Origin: Reyranella sp. CPCC 100927
GTDB lineage: Bacteria > Pseudomonadota > Alphaproteobacteria > Reyranellales > Reyranellaceae
Length of the DNA stretch: 53,965 bases
Reading direction: 5' to 3'
NCBI RefSeq assembly: GCF_007859315.1
Contig: NZ_VOHA01000036.1
Span: 1-53,965 of the forward strand
Below the pieces are notes generated by a model that worked only from the letters and a program-made list of their open reading frames with translations, ran no database searches and was not told the origin of the DNA. Every line of letters starts with the position of its first letter. Position 1 is the stretch's first letter. Both the position numbers and the translations under genes were made by a program. Below are positions 41,329 to 49,974 of the stretch, piece by piece.

Positions 41329-43829
41329 ACCACCGGCAAGCCCAGCATGCGGGATGCCGGTACGAGTGAGAAGTAGTTGCGGGTGAGGTCGTCCGACAGC
41401 TGCCCCAGTGCCTGCTCCAGCCGGTCGAGCGCATGGCGCAACTGGGCCAGGGCCAGGCCTTCGTGTCGCCAGGCGCGCTCATCGCGTGCGAACATCATCA
41501 CGGCATCGCGCAATTCGCCGACATGCGGCTCGGCCGCAAAATCAACCGTGCTGCCGGTGGTGCGGCCAAGCTCGGCGAGATGGTGATGAATCGCCTGAAG
41601 CTGGAACGCAACCGCGCGCGGATTGCTGTCATCGAGTAGGACCAGGTCGAGCGCCGGCGCCGGTTCGAGCGCGCCGAGATAGCGTGTGCGGTAGGTGATG
41701 GTCGAGTCGCACAGTTCGAGCGCCAGGCGCATGGCCGACTCCCACACCAGCGGCGTGTAGGAAAAGGGCGACAGCGCGCCGCGACAGGTGAAGTGGCTGC
41801 GCTCCAGGCGGCGACCGATATCAAGGAAACGCCAGCCCGCACCGCGCGTGACATTCTCCTGCGACAGCCCGGCGAAGGTGGCAACGAAGCGGATCAGATC
41901 ATCGAGCGCCGCGAGCTGCCGGTCGACGTCACCGCGCGCGGCCGCCAGTCTGCGGTTCATGGCGCCCAGCAACGCATCCAGCGCCGCGATCATGTCGGCC
42001 GACAGACGATCACGTGTCGATGCCGCCAGTCGCTTGATGGCACGCAGCGTTTCGGCGATCGGCCGACCGTCGGCGGTGAACCGCGTCAGCGTCTGCGTCA
42101 GCAGCATGCTGTCGGGCGGCGCCAGGGCTTCCTGAGCACCGATCAGGCCCATGTCGCTCAGTGCCCGTGTGAGCTGGCGCAGTTCGGTCTGATCGCGGGG
42201 GCCCATCGGCCCGAGCGCGACCCGCGATAGGGCGGCCCGGGTCAATCGCGCGGTATTGTCGAGACGTTCGGTGTAGCGGCCGAGCCAGAACAGGTTGTCG
42301 GCGATACGGCTCTGCAGATCGACGCCTCGTTGGACGGCCAGTCGTTGGAAGCGGGCCGACGATGGGATGACGACGTCGGCATCGTCTTCGGCCAACACCC
42401 AGATGTCGCGCAACTGGCCATCCAGGCGGCCAGGCAGCGCCAGCGGGTCGCTGGCCGGTGTGCGCGCAAAGCCACCGGGCATCAGGGTGTAGTCGCCGTC
42501 ACGCGCCACGACGAACAGGCGCAGGATCAATGGATCGGGACGCAGACCCTCGCCGCTCCAGGATGGCGCGACCGACGGTACCACGCGGCGCTGTGCCAGC
42601 CAGGCGGAAGGCTGAGCCCGTACGTTGTCGTAAAGCGCACGCCTGTCGGCGTCGGGAACGGAAGGCGCCGGCCGTCCGGAAGGGGCAGCCTCGAAGGCGG
42701 GCCGGAAGACCAGCGAGTCGAAATGCGCCAGCGCGTGATCCAGCGCCGGCTTCTCGCCCAGCCACCAGACGTCCAGCGCCGGCAGTCGCAGATCCTCGCC
42801 CAGCAGGTGGCGCGCCAGTCCCGGCAGGAAGGGTGCCAGCGCCGGTGCCTCCACCACGCCGCTGCCCAGCGCATTCGCCACCGTCACCTTGCCGCTGCGG
42901 GCGGCGCCCAGCAGTCCGGTGACGCCCAGCGTCGAATCGGCGCGCAGTTCCAGCGGATCGCAATAGGCACTGTCCAGCCGGCGCAGCAGCACATCGACAT
43001 GCTTCAGTCCTTCGAGTGTCTTGAGCGCGACACCGTCGGCACGCACCGTGAGGTCGGCACCCTCGACCAGGGTCATGCCCAGGGCGCGGGCCAGGAACAC
43101 CTGTTCGACGTAGGTCTGTGCGTAGGGGCCTGGTGTCAGCAGCGCGATCAGCGGATTGCCACGGCCGCCAGTCGCCAACTCGGCCAAGGTCTCCTGCCAC
43201 TGTTCGTAGAACGGGCCGATGTCGCGCACGGCGACGGCGCGGAAGGCCTCGGGCAGTGCGCGCGCCAGCGTGCGGCGGATGTGCAGCGCATAACCTGCGC
43301 CTGCCGGCGCCTGGGTATGGTCGGCCAGCACGGCCCATGATCCGTCCGGCATGTGGACGACGTCGGCGGCATAGGTCACCAGGTGGCGCACCGGCGATGA
43401 CGAATCCGGACTGTGACAGGGACGCAGGAATTGTGGGTTGGCGTGCAGCAGCGCCGGCGGCAGGACGCGCTCAGCCAGCAGGCGTTGCGGGCCGTAGATG
43501 TCAGCCAGTACCGCGTCCAGCACGCGAGCGCGTTGCGTCAGGCCGTCTTCCAGCAGGCGCCAGTCCGAGGGTGACACCACCAGGGGAAGGCCCTCCAGGG
43601 TCCAGGCTTCGACCGGCGGTGCACCATCAGGCGTGGCGATCCCGGTGGCGCCGCCTTCGACCAGCTGCAGGCGGGCCCGCTCGACGCGCCCGGCAAAGCC
43701 GGTGCCGGGCAGAGATCGCACGACGCTGAGCAGGGCCTGCCAGTGGTAGCGGATCGTCCCCTGGCCCGTGACCAACTCATCATAGGCGCCCTTGGTGGGG
43801 GACGCCTCCGGGGTGCGCAGGGCCTTCAT
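41325..43829 (-). CDS. Fused circularly permuted ATP-grasp and alpha-E protein
   Basis: About 834 residues from ATG 43829 (ATG 43868 would add 13; neither has a clear ribosome site). The first ~480 residues are a circularly permuted ATP-grasp domain (SDWRLLEDGLTQRARVLDAVLADIYGPQRLL; VMPDG.WAVLADHTQAPAGAGYALHIRRTLARALPEAF; IALLTPGPYAQTYVEQVFLARALGMTLVEGADLTVR; ANALGSGVVEAPALAPFLPGLARHLLGEDL). The last ~330 are alpha-E (SRIADNLFWLGRYTERLDNTARLTRAALSR; DDSNPRAVAFQLQAIHHHLAEL). The fusion shows the two act as one unit, which in the first set are separate genes. Some ATP-grasp loop residues look weaker than in 32178-33620, so activity is not assured. Confidence 0.9.
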   Translation of the reverse strand: MKALRTPEASPTKGAYDELVTGQGTIRYHWQALLSVVRSLPGTGFAGRVERARLQLVEGGATGIATPDGAPPVEAWTLEGLPLVVSPSDWRLLEDGLTQRARVLDAVLADIYGPQRLLAERVLPPALLHANPQFLRPCHSPDSSSPVRHLVTYAADVVHMPDGSWAVLADHTQAPAGAGYALHIRRTLARALPEAFRAVAVRDIGPFYEQWQETLAELATGGRGNPLIALLTPGPYAQTYVEQVFLARALGMTLVEGADLTVRADGVALKTLEGLKHVDVLLRRLDSAYCDPLELRADSTLGVTGLLGAARSGKVTVANALGSGVVEAPALAPFLPGLARHLLGEDLRLPALDVWWLGEKPALDHALAHFDSLVFRPAFEAAPSGRPAPSVPDADRRALYDNVRAQPSAWLAQRRVVPSVAPSWSGEGLRPDPLILRLFVVARDGDYTLMPGGFARTPASDPLALPGRLDGQLRDIWVLAEDDADVVIPSSARFQRLAVQRGVDLQSRIADNLFWLGRYTERLDNTARLTRAALSRVALGPMGPRDQTELRQLTRALSDMGLIGAQEALAPPDSMLLTQTLTRFTADGRPIAETLRAIKRLAASTRDRLSADMIAALDALLGAMNRRLAAARGDVDRQLAALDDLIRFVATFAGLSQENVTRGAGWRFLDIGRRLERSHFTCRGALSPFSYTPLVWESAMRLALELCDSTITYRTRYLGALEPAPALDLVLLDDSNPRAVAFQLQAIHHHLAELGRTTGSTVDFAAEPHVGELRDAVMMFARDERAWRHEGLALAQLRHALDRLEQALGQLSDDLTRNYFSLVPASRMLGLPVV

Positions 43830-43910
43830 GTCGCCGAAACGGTGGTGGACGGAGGGGCAGAATCGCACAGGTGGACCGCGGGGTCCACCTTGCGTGCGCG
43901 AGCGGTCCGT

Positions 43911-46900
43911 TCAGGCGCGGCGCAGATCCAGCGTCAGCGGATGGTCGGGATTGTCGAGCGGGCGGGGTCTTGCCATCGCACCCGTGGTGTGGCCGATCGG
44001 CGCGAAGCGGATGCGGCGGCGGGCCTCCGCCTCGTTGGCATTCACCGGGAAGCGGTCGTAGCTGCGACCGCCGGGATGCACGACATGGTAGGTGCAGCCG
44101 CCGATCGAGCGGCCGCTCCAGGAGTCGTAGATGTCGAAGATCAACGGGGCATGCACGCCGATCGTGGGATGCAGCGCGTTGGGCGGTTGCCAGGCGCGAT
44201 AGCGCACACCGGCGACATATTCACCTGGTGTGCCCGTCGCGCGCAGCGGCACGGCATGGCCGCCGCAGGCGACGACATGGCGGCTGTCGTTGAGGCCGCG
44301 CAGCTTGACCTGCAGCCGCTCCAGCGATGAATCGACAAAGCGTGCCGTGCCGCCGGCCGTCCCTTCCTCACCCAGCACGTGCCAGGGCTCGAGCGCATGG
44401 CGCAATTCCAGTTCGATGCCGCGATGGGCGATGGCGCCGATCTCGGGGAAGCGGAACTCGAAGTGCGGCAGGAACCAATCGGGCTCGATGTCGTAGCCGA
44501 CGTGCCGCAGGTCCTCGATGACGTCCCCGAAATCCTGCCAGATGAAGTGCGGCAGCATGAAGTCATCGTGCAATCGTGTACCCCAACGGGTCGGTTTCTT
44601 GTCGTAGGGCTGGCGCCAGAAGCTGGCCAGCAGGCCGCGCAGCAGCAACTGCTGGGCCACGCTCATGCGCGGATGTGGCGGCATCTCGAACGCACGCAGT
44701 TCCAGCAGGCCGCGGCGGCCCGAGGCGTTGTCGGGGGCAAAAAGCTTGTCGATGCAGAATTCGGCACGGTGCGTGTTGCCGGTGACGTCGACCAACAGGT
44801 TGCGGAACAGGCGGTCAACCAGCCAAGGGGCCGTTTCCCGGCCGCTTTCAATCTGGCGGAAGGCGATCTCGAGTTCAAACAGTGCATCGTTGCGCGCTTC
44901 ATCGACCCGCGGATGCTGGCTGGTGGGGCCGATGAAGAGGCCGGAGAACAGATAGCTGAGCGACGGATGATTCAGCCAATAGCCCAGCAGGCTCTTCAGC
45001 AGATCGGGGCGGCGCAGCAGTGGCGATTGCGCCGGCGATTCACCGCCGAGGGTGACGTGGTTGCCGCCGCCGGTGCCGGTATGACGGCCATCGACCATGA
45101 ACTTCTGCGCACCCAGCCGCACATTGCGCGCCTCCTCGTAGACGATCTCGGTCTTGTCCACGATGTCGCGCCAGGTGGCTGACGGGTGGATGTTGACCTC
45201 GATGACGCCGGGATCGGGCGTCACCGAGAATTGCGACAGACGCGCATCGAACGGCGGCTGATAGCCCTCAATGAAGACCGGACAGCCCAGCTCCTCGGCG
45301 GTGTTTTCGACGGCAGCGACCAGATGCAGATAGTCCTCGGCATCCTCCGTCGGCGGCATGAACACGTGCAGGTGTCCGTTGCGCGGCTCGAACGACATGG
45401 CGGTGCGCATGATCCAGCCGGCCGACTGCCCCTTGGCTGGCATGCCGCCGGTTCCGGGTTCGGGCGTACGACCATTGTCGCCGAGCGCCAATGATGAGGC
45501 TTGCGACCGGTCATCGCCGCCGGCCATCGTCGGCGATTGCAGGCGCGTCACGGCCGCGCGGCGCAATGCGTCCAGCGGCGGGAAGGGCGCCTGCGGTACC
45601 AATGGATCGGGGTCATAGAAGTAGGTCTGGTCGTCGGCCGTGGCCCAGGGCAGCGAATCGAGCGGCAGGCGATAGCCGATCGGCGAGTCGCCGGGGATCA
45701 GATAGAGCCTTTGCGGCCGTACGAACCACGGCCCGCTGCGCCAGCGGCGGCCGCGCCCATGGTCGCGTTGGATCGGCAGCACATGGCCGACGACGCTCTC
45801 CAGGCCCTGCTCGAAGACGCGCGCGAGCCGGGCGCGTTCGAGCGGGTCCTTCAGGTTGGAGTCGGCGGGGTCGACGTTCACCGGCAGACGCCGCTCGCGC
45901 CACAGGTAGTACCAAGTGTCCTCGAATGCCGGCAGCGCGAAGCCCGGATCGATCTGCAGCCGCTCGGCCAGGATGTGTGCGAAACGACCGGCAAGGATCG
46001 CGTCGGCTCCGTTGGGCTTTTCTTCATGGGCGATCAGGCGCGGGTCGCGCCAGATCGGCTCACCGTCCTTGCGCCAGAACGCCGTCAGCGCCCAGCGCGG
46101 CAGCTGCTCGCCCGGGTACCACTTGCCCTGTCCGTAGTGCAGCAGCGATCCGCTGCCGAAACGGCGCACCAGCCGTCGGAACAGGTTGCCGGCGATACGG
46201 CGCTTGTTAGCGCCCAGTGCTTCGGTATTCCATTCGGCGCCATCCATGTCGTCGACCGACACGAAGGTCGGCTCGCCGCCCATGGTCAGGCCCATGCGGC
46301 TGCTGGCCAAGTCGCGATCGATCGTATCGCCCAGCGCGACGATGCGGCGCCATGTTTCGTCGGCGTAGGGCTTGGTGGTGCGCGGTGTCTCGCGGACCCG
46401 TGCCACCGACATGGTGAAGGCGAAGTCGACGTCCGCTTTGCCGACCAGGCCTTCGACCGGCGCCGCGCTTTGCGGTTCCGGCGTGGCAGCGAGCGGAATG
46501 TGGCCTTCGCCTGCCATCAGGCCGGAGGTTGGATCGAGGCCGATCCAGCCGGCGCCGGGAAGATAGACCTCGCACCAGGCGTGAAGGTCCGTGAAGTCCT
46601 GGGCCGGGCCTTCCGGTCCGTCCAACGGTTTCTCATCCGCCGTGAGCTGGACCAGGTAGCCCGAAACGAACCGCGCGGCGAAGCCGAGATGCCGCAAGAT
46701 GTTCACCAGCAACCAGCCGGTGTCGCGACATGATCCTTTGCCCAGCTCCAGCGTGTCCTCGAAGGTCTGGATGCCGGGCTCCATGCGGATGACGTAACCG
46801 ATATCCTGCTGCAGCCGGCGGTTCAGCGCGACGAGGAAATCGACGCTGCGCTTGGGCGATCGGTCGACACGCGCCAGCCAGGCGGCCAGCCGTGGACCCG

Positions 46901-47267
46901 GCGGTGACGTCTTGCGAAACGGTGCCAGGTCCGCCGACAGGGTCGGGTCGTACTGGAACGGATATTCCTCAGCGTCGGGGGCGAGAAAAAAGTCGAACGG
47001 ATTGATCACCGCCATGTCGGCGACCAGGTCGACCGTGACCTCGAAGCGCGACGCCGGCTCAGGAAACACGAGCCGTGCGAGATAGTTGCCCTGCGGATCC
47101 TGTTGCCAGTTGATGAAGTGTCCGGCGGGCTCGACTTTCAGCGCATAGGACAGGATCGGCGTTCGGCAGTGCGGCGCGGGACGTAGACGCACGATCTGCG
47201 GGCCCAGTGTCACCGGTCGGTCATAAACGTACGTGGTCCGGTGATGTAGCGCGACGTGGATGCTCAT
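43911..47267 (-). CDS. Large transglutaminase-like plus DUF2126 (amidoligase-type) protein
   Basis: 1118 residues from ATG 47267 (MSIHVALHHRTTYVYD). The N-terminal ~290 residues are transglutaminase-like with intact Cys (GKGSCRDTGWLLVNILRHLGFAARFVSGYLVQL), His (FTDLHAWCEVYLPGAGWIGLDPTSG) and Asp. The remaining ~800 residues are the DUF2126/COG4196 region, starting SSRMGLTMGGEPTFVSVDDMDGAEWN and including LHVFMPPTEDAEDYLHLVAAVENTAEELG, GYQPPFDARLSQFSVTPDPGVIEVN and GGGNHVTLGG, related in comparative studies to circularly permuted glutamine-synthetase/amidoligase-like folds. First gene of the second cluster; about 80 bases before the fused gene. Probably catalyses ATP-dependent ligation or processing; substrate unknown. 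Confidence 0.93.
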   Translation of the reverse strand: MSIHVALHHRTTYVYDRPVTLGPQIVRLRPAPHCRTPILSYALKVEPAGHFINWQQDPQGNYLARLVFPEPASRFEVTVDLVADMAVINPFDFFLAPDAEEYPFQYDPTLSADLAPFRKTSPPGPRLAAWLARVDRSPKRSVDFLVALNRRLQQDIGYVIRMEPGIQTFEDTLELGKGSCRDTGWLLVNILRHLGFAARFVSGYLVQLTADEKPLDGPEGPAQDFTDLHAWCEVYLPGAGWIGLDPTSGLMAGEGHIPLAATPEPQSAAPVEGLVGKADVDFAFTMSVARVRETPRTTKPYADETWRRIVALGDTIDRDLASSRMGLTMGGEPTFVSVDDMDGAEWNTEALGANKRRIAGNLFRRLVRRFGSGSLLHYGQGKWYPGEQLPRWALTAFWRKDGEPIWRDPRLIAHEEKPNGADAILAGRFAHILAERLQIDPGFALPAFEDTWYYLWRERRLPVNVDPADSNLKDPLERARLARVFEQGLESVVGHVLPIQRDHGRGRRWRSGPWFVRPQRLYLIPGDSPIGYRLPLDSLPWATADDQTYFYDPDPLVPQAPFPPLDALRRAAVTRLQSPTMAGGDDRSQASSLALGDNGRTPEPGTGGMPAKGQSAGWIMRTAMSFEPRNGHLHVFMPPTEDAEDYLHLVAAVENTAEELGCPVFIEGYQPPFDARLSQFSVTPDPGVIEVNIHPSATWRDIVDKTEIVYEEARNVRLGAQKFMVDGRHTGTGGGNHVTLGGESPAQSPLLRRPDLLKSLLGYWLNHPSLSYLFSGLFIGPTSQHPRVDEARNDALFELEIAFRQIESGRETAPWLVDRLFRNLLVDVTGNTHRAEFCIDKLFAPDNASGRRGLLELRAFEMPPHPRMSVAQQLLLRGLLASFWRQPYDKKPTRWGTRLHDDFMLPHFIWQDFGDVIEDLRHVGYDIEPDWFLPHFEFRFPEIGAIAHRGIELELRHALEPWHVLGEEGTAGGTARFVDSSLERLQVKLRGLNDSRHVVACGGHAVPLRATGTPGEYVAGVRYRAWQPPNALHPTIGVHAPLIFDIYDSWSGRSIGGCTYHVVHPGGRSYDRFPVNANEAEARRRIRFAPIGHTTGAMARPRPLDNPDHPLTLDLRRA

Positions 47268-47378
47268 GGCCTGGCGCACTCTCCCATCCCTTGTTTCACT
47301 GCGCGTCCCCCTTGTTGTCCCTCTTGCAGCAAGTTTCGCGCCACCGCTATTGTCCGCGGGCATTGAATGGAGGGAAAC

Positions 47379-47753
47379 ATGCAATCGGAAATCGCTGAAG
47401 TCGAAAAGACTCTTCATACGTATTTCGATGGCCTCTACGAAGGCGACACCAAGAAGCTGGGCGAGGCGTTTCATCCGGCCTCGCATCTCTACAGCGTGAC
47501 CAACGACGGCACGGCCGGCGACCTGCCGCGGGCCGACTGGTTCAAGGCCGTGGAAAGCCGGCCCTCGGCCAAGTCCAAGGGCGACGAACGGCGCGATCGC
47601 ATCGTGTCGATCGATTTCAGCGGACCGACCACGGCGTTCGCCAAGGTCGAGTGCCAGCTGCCGCCGCGTTACTACACGGACTACCTGACCCTGCTGAAGA
47701 TCGATGGTCGTTGGCAGGTGATCGCCAAGGCGTTCCACTTCGTCACGAAGTAG
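47379..47753 (+). CDS. NTF2-like (SnoaL/lumazine-binding-like) protein
   Basis: 124 residues from ATG 47379 with GGAGGGAAA upstream; ATG 47367 would put that site inside the gene. Cone-shaped NTF2-like fold expected: AEVEKTLHTYFDGLYEGDTKKLGEAFHPASHLYSV at the N-terminus and FAKVECQLPPRYYTDYLTLLKIDGRWQVIAKAFHF at the C-terminus, as in the lumazine-binding-type NTF2 subfamily often annotated as nuclear transport factor 2. Members are small-molecule enzymes or binding proteins; the role here is unknown. Divergent from the DUF2126 gene. Confidence 0.87.
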   Translation: MQSEIAEVEKTLHTYFDGLYEGDTKKLGEAFHPASHLYSVTNDGTAGDLPRADWFKAVESRPSAKSKGDERRDRIVSIDFSGPTTAFAKVECQLPPRYYTDYLTLLKIDGRWQVIAKAFHFVTK

Positions 47754-47759
47754 GCCTGG

Positions 47760-48239
47760 TCAGATCGGGCCGAACTGGCGTGCGGCCAGCAGGCTGACCA
47801 GCATCACGCCTGTCAGCGGCCAGCGCAGGCGTGGATACCAGGGTGCAACCCAACCGCGACGGGCTGCGGTGATGTCGTAGGCCAGCACAAGAAGCAGGGT
47901 CGCGGCCATCATCGTCAGCCCGTTGCGTTCACCCAGCGCCAGGGCGAGCCACGCCAGCAACGGCGCGATGGCGGCAGCAGCCAGTCGCGCGCCGGGCAGC
48001 GGCGCCTCGCGCAGCGCCGCACCGGCGTGGATGGCGCCAAGGAACGAGATCACGCAGGCGCTGTAGCTGATCAGCGCGACGTAACCGTAAAGCCGCTGGG
48101 TGGGACTTGATGCCAGCGTCGCAGCGGCGGCCGCTGCGACGAACGGGATCAGGCTGGCGACCCCCAGCAGCAAGGCCGCCAGGGGGATGCGCCGGTCTGT
48201 CGGTGGCGCGGCGCGGGGCTGGTCGACCGGACGCGCCAT
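47760..48239 (-). CDS. DUF3429-like inner-membrane protein
   Basis: 159 residues from ATG 48239. About five hydrophobic segments (IPLAALLLGVASLIPFVAAAAAATL; GYVALISYSACVISFLGAIHAGAAL; LAAAAIAPLLAWLALAL; LTMMAATLLLVLAYDI; WPLTGVMLVSLLAARQF). The order and the ISYSACVISFLGAIHWG-like central stretch match DUF3429 membrane proteins, of unknown function. It follows the cyclophilin gene by 17 bases on the same strand, so they are likely co-transcribed. Confidence 0.8.
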   Translation of the reverse strand: MARPVDQPRAAPPTDRRIPLAALLLGVASLIPFVAAAAAATLASSPTQRLYGYVALISYSACVISFLGAIHAGAALREAPLPGARLAAAAIAPLLAWLALALGERNGLTMMAATLLLVLAYDITAARRGWVAPWYPRLRWPLTGVMLVSLLAARQFGPI

Positions 48240-48256
48240 GGTCGGGTGCTGCGCGG

Positions 48257-48808
48257 CTATTCCTTCACGTCGGCGGCGACCCGGACCTTCAGCATCTTGT
48301 CGGGGTTCTGCGGCGGCTCGCCCTTCTTGATCTTGTCGACGAACTCCATGCCCGACACGACCTTGCCCCAGACGGTGTACTTGCCGTCGAGGAAGTCGGC
48401 CTTGTCGAAGCAGATGAAGAACTGGCTGCGGGCACTGTTGGGATCGTTGGTGCGCGCCATGGACATGGTGCCGCGCACATGCGGCTCCTTGGAGAATTCG
48501 GCCGGCAGCCGATCGCCCATGCCGCCGGTGCCGGTGCCCTCGGGGTCGCCCGTCTGGGCCATGAAGCCGGCGATGACGCGGTGGAACACGACGCCGTCGT
48601 ACTTGCCTTCGCGGGCCAGCTTCTTGATCTGCGCGACATGCTTGGGCGCCAGATCGGGCCGCATCTGGATGACGACGCGGCCATCCTTGAGGTCGATGTA
48701 GAGCGTGTTTTCCTTGTCCATCGGAGCCACCGTCTTGCTTTGAGCGAAACTGTTCGCGCTCACGGCAAGGAGCGCGACGAGGGCCGTCAGCAATGTGGTC
48801 CAGCGCAT
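48257..48808 (-). CDS. Periplasmic cyclophilin-type peptidyl-prolyl isomerase
   Basis: 183 residues. Signal peptide MRWTTLLTALVALLAVSANSFAQ, then a cyclophilin domain: NTLYIDLKDGRVVIQMRPDLAPKHV, YDGVVFHRVIAGFMAQTGDPEGTGTGG (catalytic Arg in FHRVI), SMARTNDPNSARSQFFICF, LDGKYTVWGKVVSGMEFVDKI. Exported form of the family, helping fold envelope proteins. ATG 48808. Precedes the DUF3429-like gene. Confidence 0.95.
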   Translation of the reverse strand: MRWTTLLTALVALLAVSANSFAQSKTVAPMDKENTLYIDLKDGRVVIQMRPDLAPKHVAQIKKLAREGKYDGVVFHRVIAGFMAQTGDPEGTGTGGMGDRLPAEFSKEPHVRGTMSMARTNDPNSARSQFFICFDKADFLDGKYTVWGKVVSGMEFVDKIKKGEPPQNPDKMLKVRVAADVKE

Positions 48809-48883
48809 GCGTATCCCCTGGCGATGATCGAACGCGGCGGACCATGGCGGAACTGGCCGGCGGGTGCAAGCGTGGGCAATGCG

Positions 48884-49699
48884 TCATTCTAACCGGAAGC
48901 TGAACGGGACCTCGACCAGGATGGCGTGCCGCAGCACGATGCCGGGCGGCGGCCGCGGCGGGCGGAACCGCAAGCTGCGCGCCGACTGCAGCGCGGCGGT
49001 ATCCAGGCTGGCATGGCCGCTGGACTTTTTCAGGCGCGTGCTGCGCAGGGCGCCGCTGGGATCAAGCTCGATCTCGATCAGCACGTCGCCCTGCTCGCCC
49101 CTGGCGCGGGCCTCGGCCGGGTAAGCCGGCTGGCGGGGATCGTGTCGTGCGCCTGCGGTGACCACCAGAGGCGACAACCGCGCCGCGGGTTCGGCCGGCG
49201 TGGTTTGAGGTGCTGGCGGCGTCGGCAGGCGCGGCGACCACAGCGCGAACGGATCCGGCGTGGACGGTGGCGCCGTCCGGGCATCGGCAGCGGTGGTCGG
49301 GGGTGAGCCGGGGGTAATCGAGAAGCCGCCGTCGTGGAACGGCAGCGCCGGTGGTGCCTGCGGTGCGGGGCTGTTGGCGTCGGCCTGCGGGCCGGGCGCC
49401 GATGGTGGCGGGACTGGCGGCACGGCGGTTTCTGCCGGTGGGACCGGTCTTGGCCCTGGTGGCCTGTCCGGTTCCGGGGGTGGCGCCGCCTTCGGGGGCG
49501 GGACCAGCGGCGGTGGGTCGACGAGGGAGACCTCGATTTCGGTGACATCGGGCGTCGGTCGTGTTGCCGGGCTGGTCATGCCGATGATCATCGCCACGAC
49601 CGTCGCGTGCAGCCCGAGGGCAATCGCCAGGCTGCCGCTCCAGCGCAGACGCTCCCGGGCAATCACGCCGGGTCGGCCGGCGGGCAGCAGTCGACGCAT
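48884..49699 (-). CDS. TonB family protein
   Basis: 271 residues with the classic TonB plan: short cytosolic N-terminus, one membrane anchor (about 23-42, SLAIALGLHATVVAMIIGM), a long Pro-rich periplasmic linker (residues ~48-185, PPPLVPPPKAAPPPEP...) and a C-terminal TonB domain (PAYPAEARARGEQGDVLIEIELDPSGALRSTRLKKSSGHASLDTAALQSARSLRFRPP). It would transduce energy from the inner membrane to an outer-membrane receptor; ExbB/ExbD are not adjacent. Divergent from the CpaF-like gene. Start at ATG 49699. Confidence 0.92.
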   Translation of the reverse strand: MRRLLPAGRPGVIARERLRWSGSLAIALGLHATVVAMIIGMTSPATRPTPDVTEIEVSLVDPPPLVPPPKAAPPPEPDRPPGPRPVPPAETAVPPVPPPSAPGPQADANSPAPQAPPALPFHDGGFSITPGSPPTTAADARTAPPSTPDPFALWSPRLPTPPAPQTTPAEPAARLSPLVVTAGARHDPRQPAYPAEARARGEQGDVLIEIELDPSGALRSTRLKKSSGHASLDTAALQSARSLRFRPPRPPPGIVLRHAILVEVPFSFRLE

Positions 49700-49974
49700 T
49701 TCCCACAGCCTGTGTCGCGGTCGCCAATCTCAATCACACACCGCTTGAATACGCTGCCGCAACCACCTGGGGAATGGTGGGTTCAGTGGTTTCGCGATAA
49801 ATTAACGTTACACCTCAATGACCTACCGTAAACGATTCACCGCCCGTGACTTTTGCCGTGATATGTCTAACCCACGGAAATTTATTACTTTTTTCATGTC
49901 AATTGTAGCTCACGCAAGGTATTCTCAGTTCACTTTGAACCAATGAACGTCTGGCGCTGTCCCCGGAATTCACG
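49700..49974. other. AT-rich divergent intergenic region
   Basis: A 275-base gap between divergent tonB-like and CpaF-like genes, notably AT-rich from about 49795 to 49945 compared with the rest of the window. It contains the 8-bp palindrome TAACGTTA (49803-49810) and a run ending TTTTTTC near 49895. Promoters for both genes are expected here; none is clear enough to name. Confidence 0.45.
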
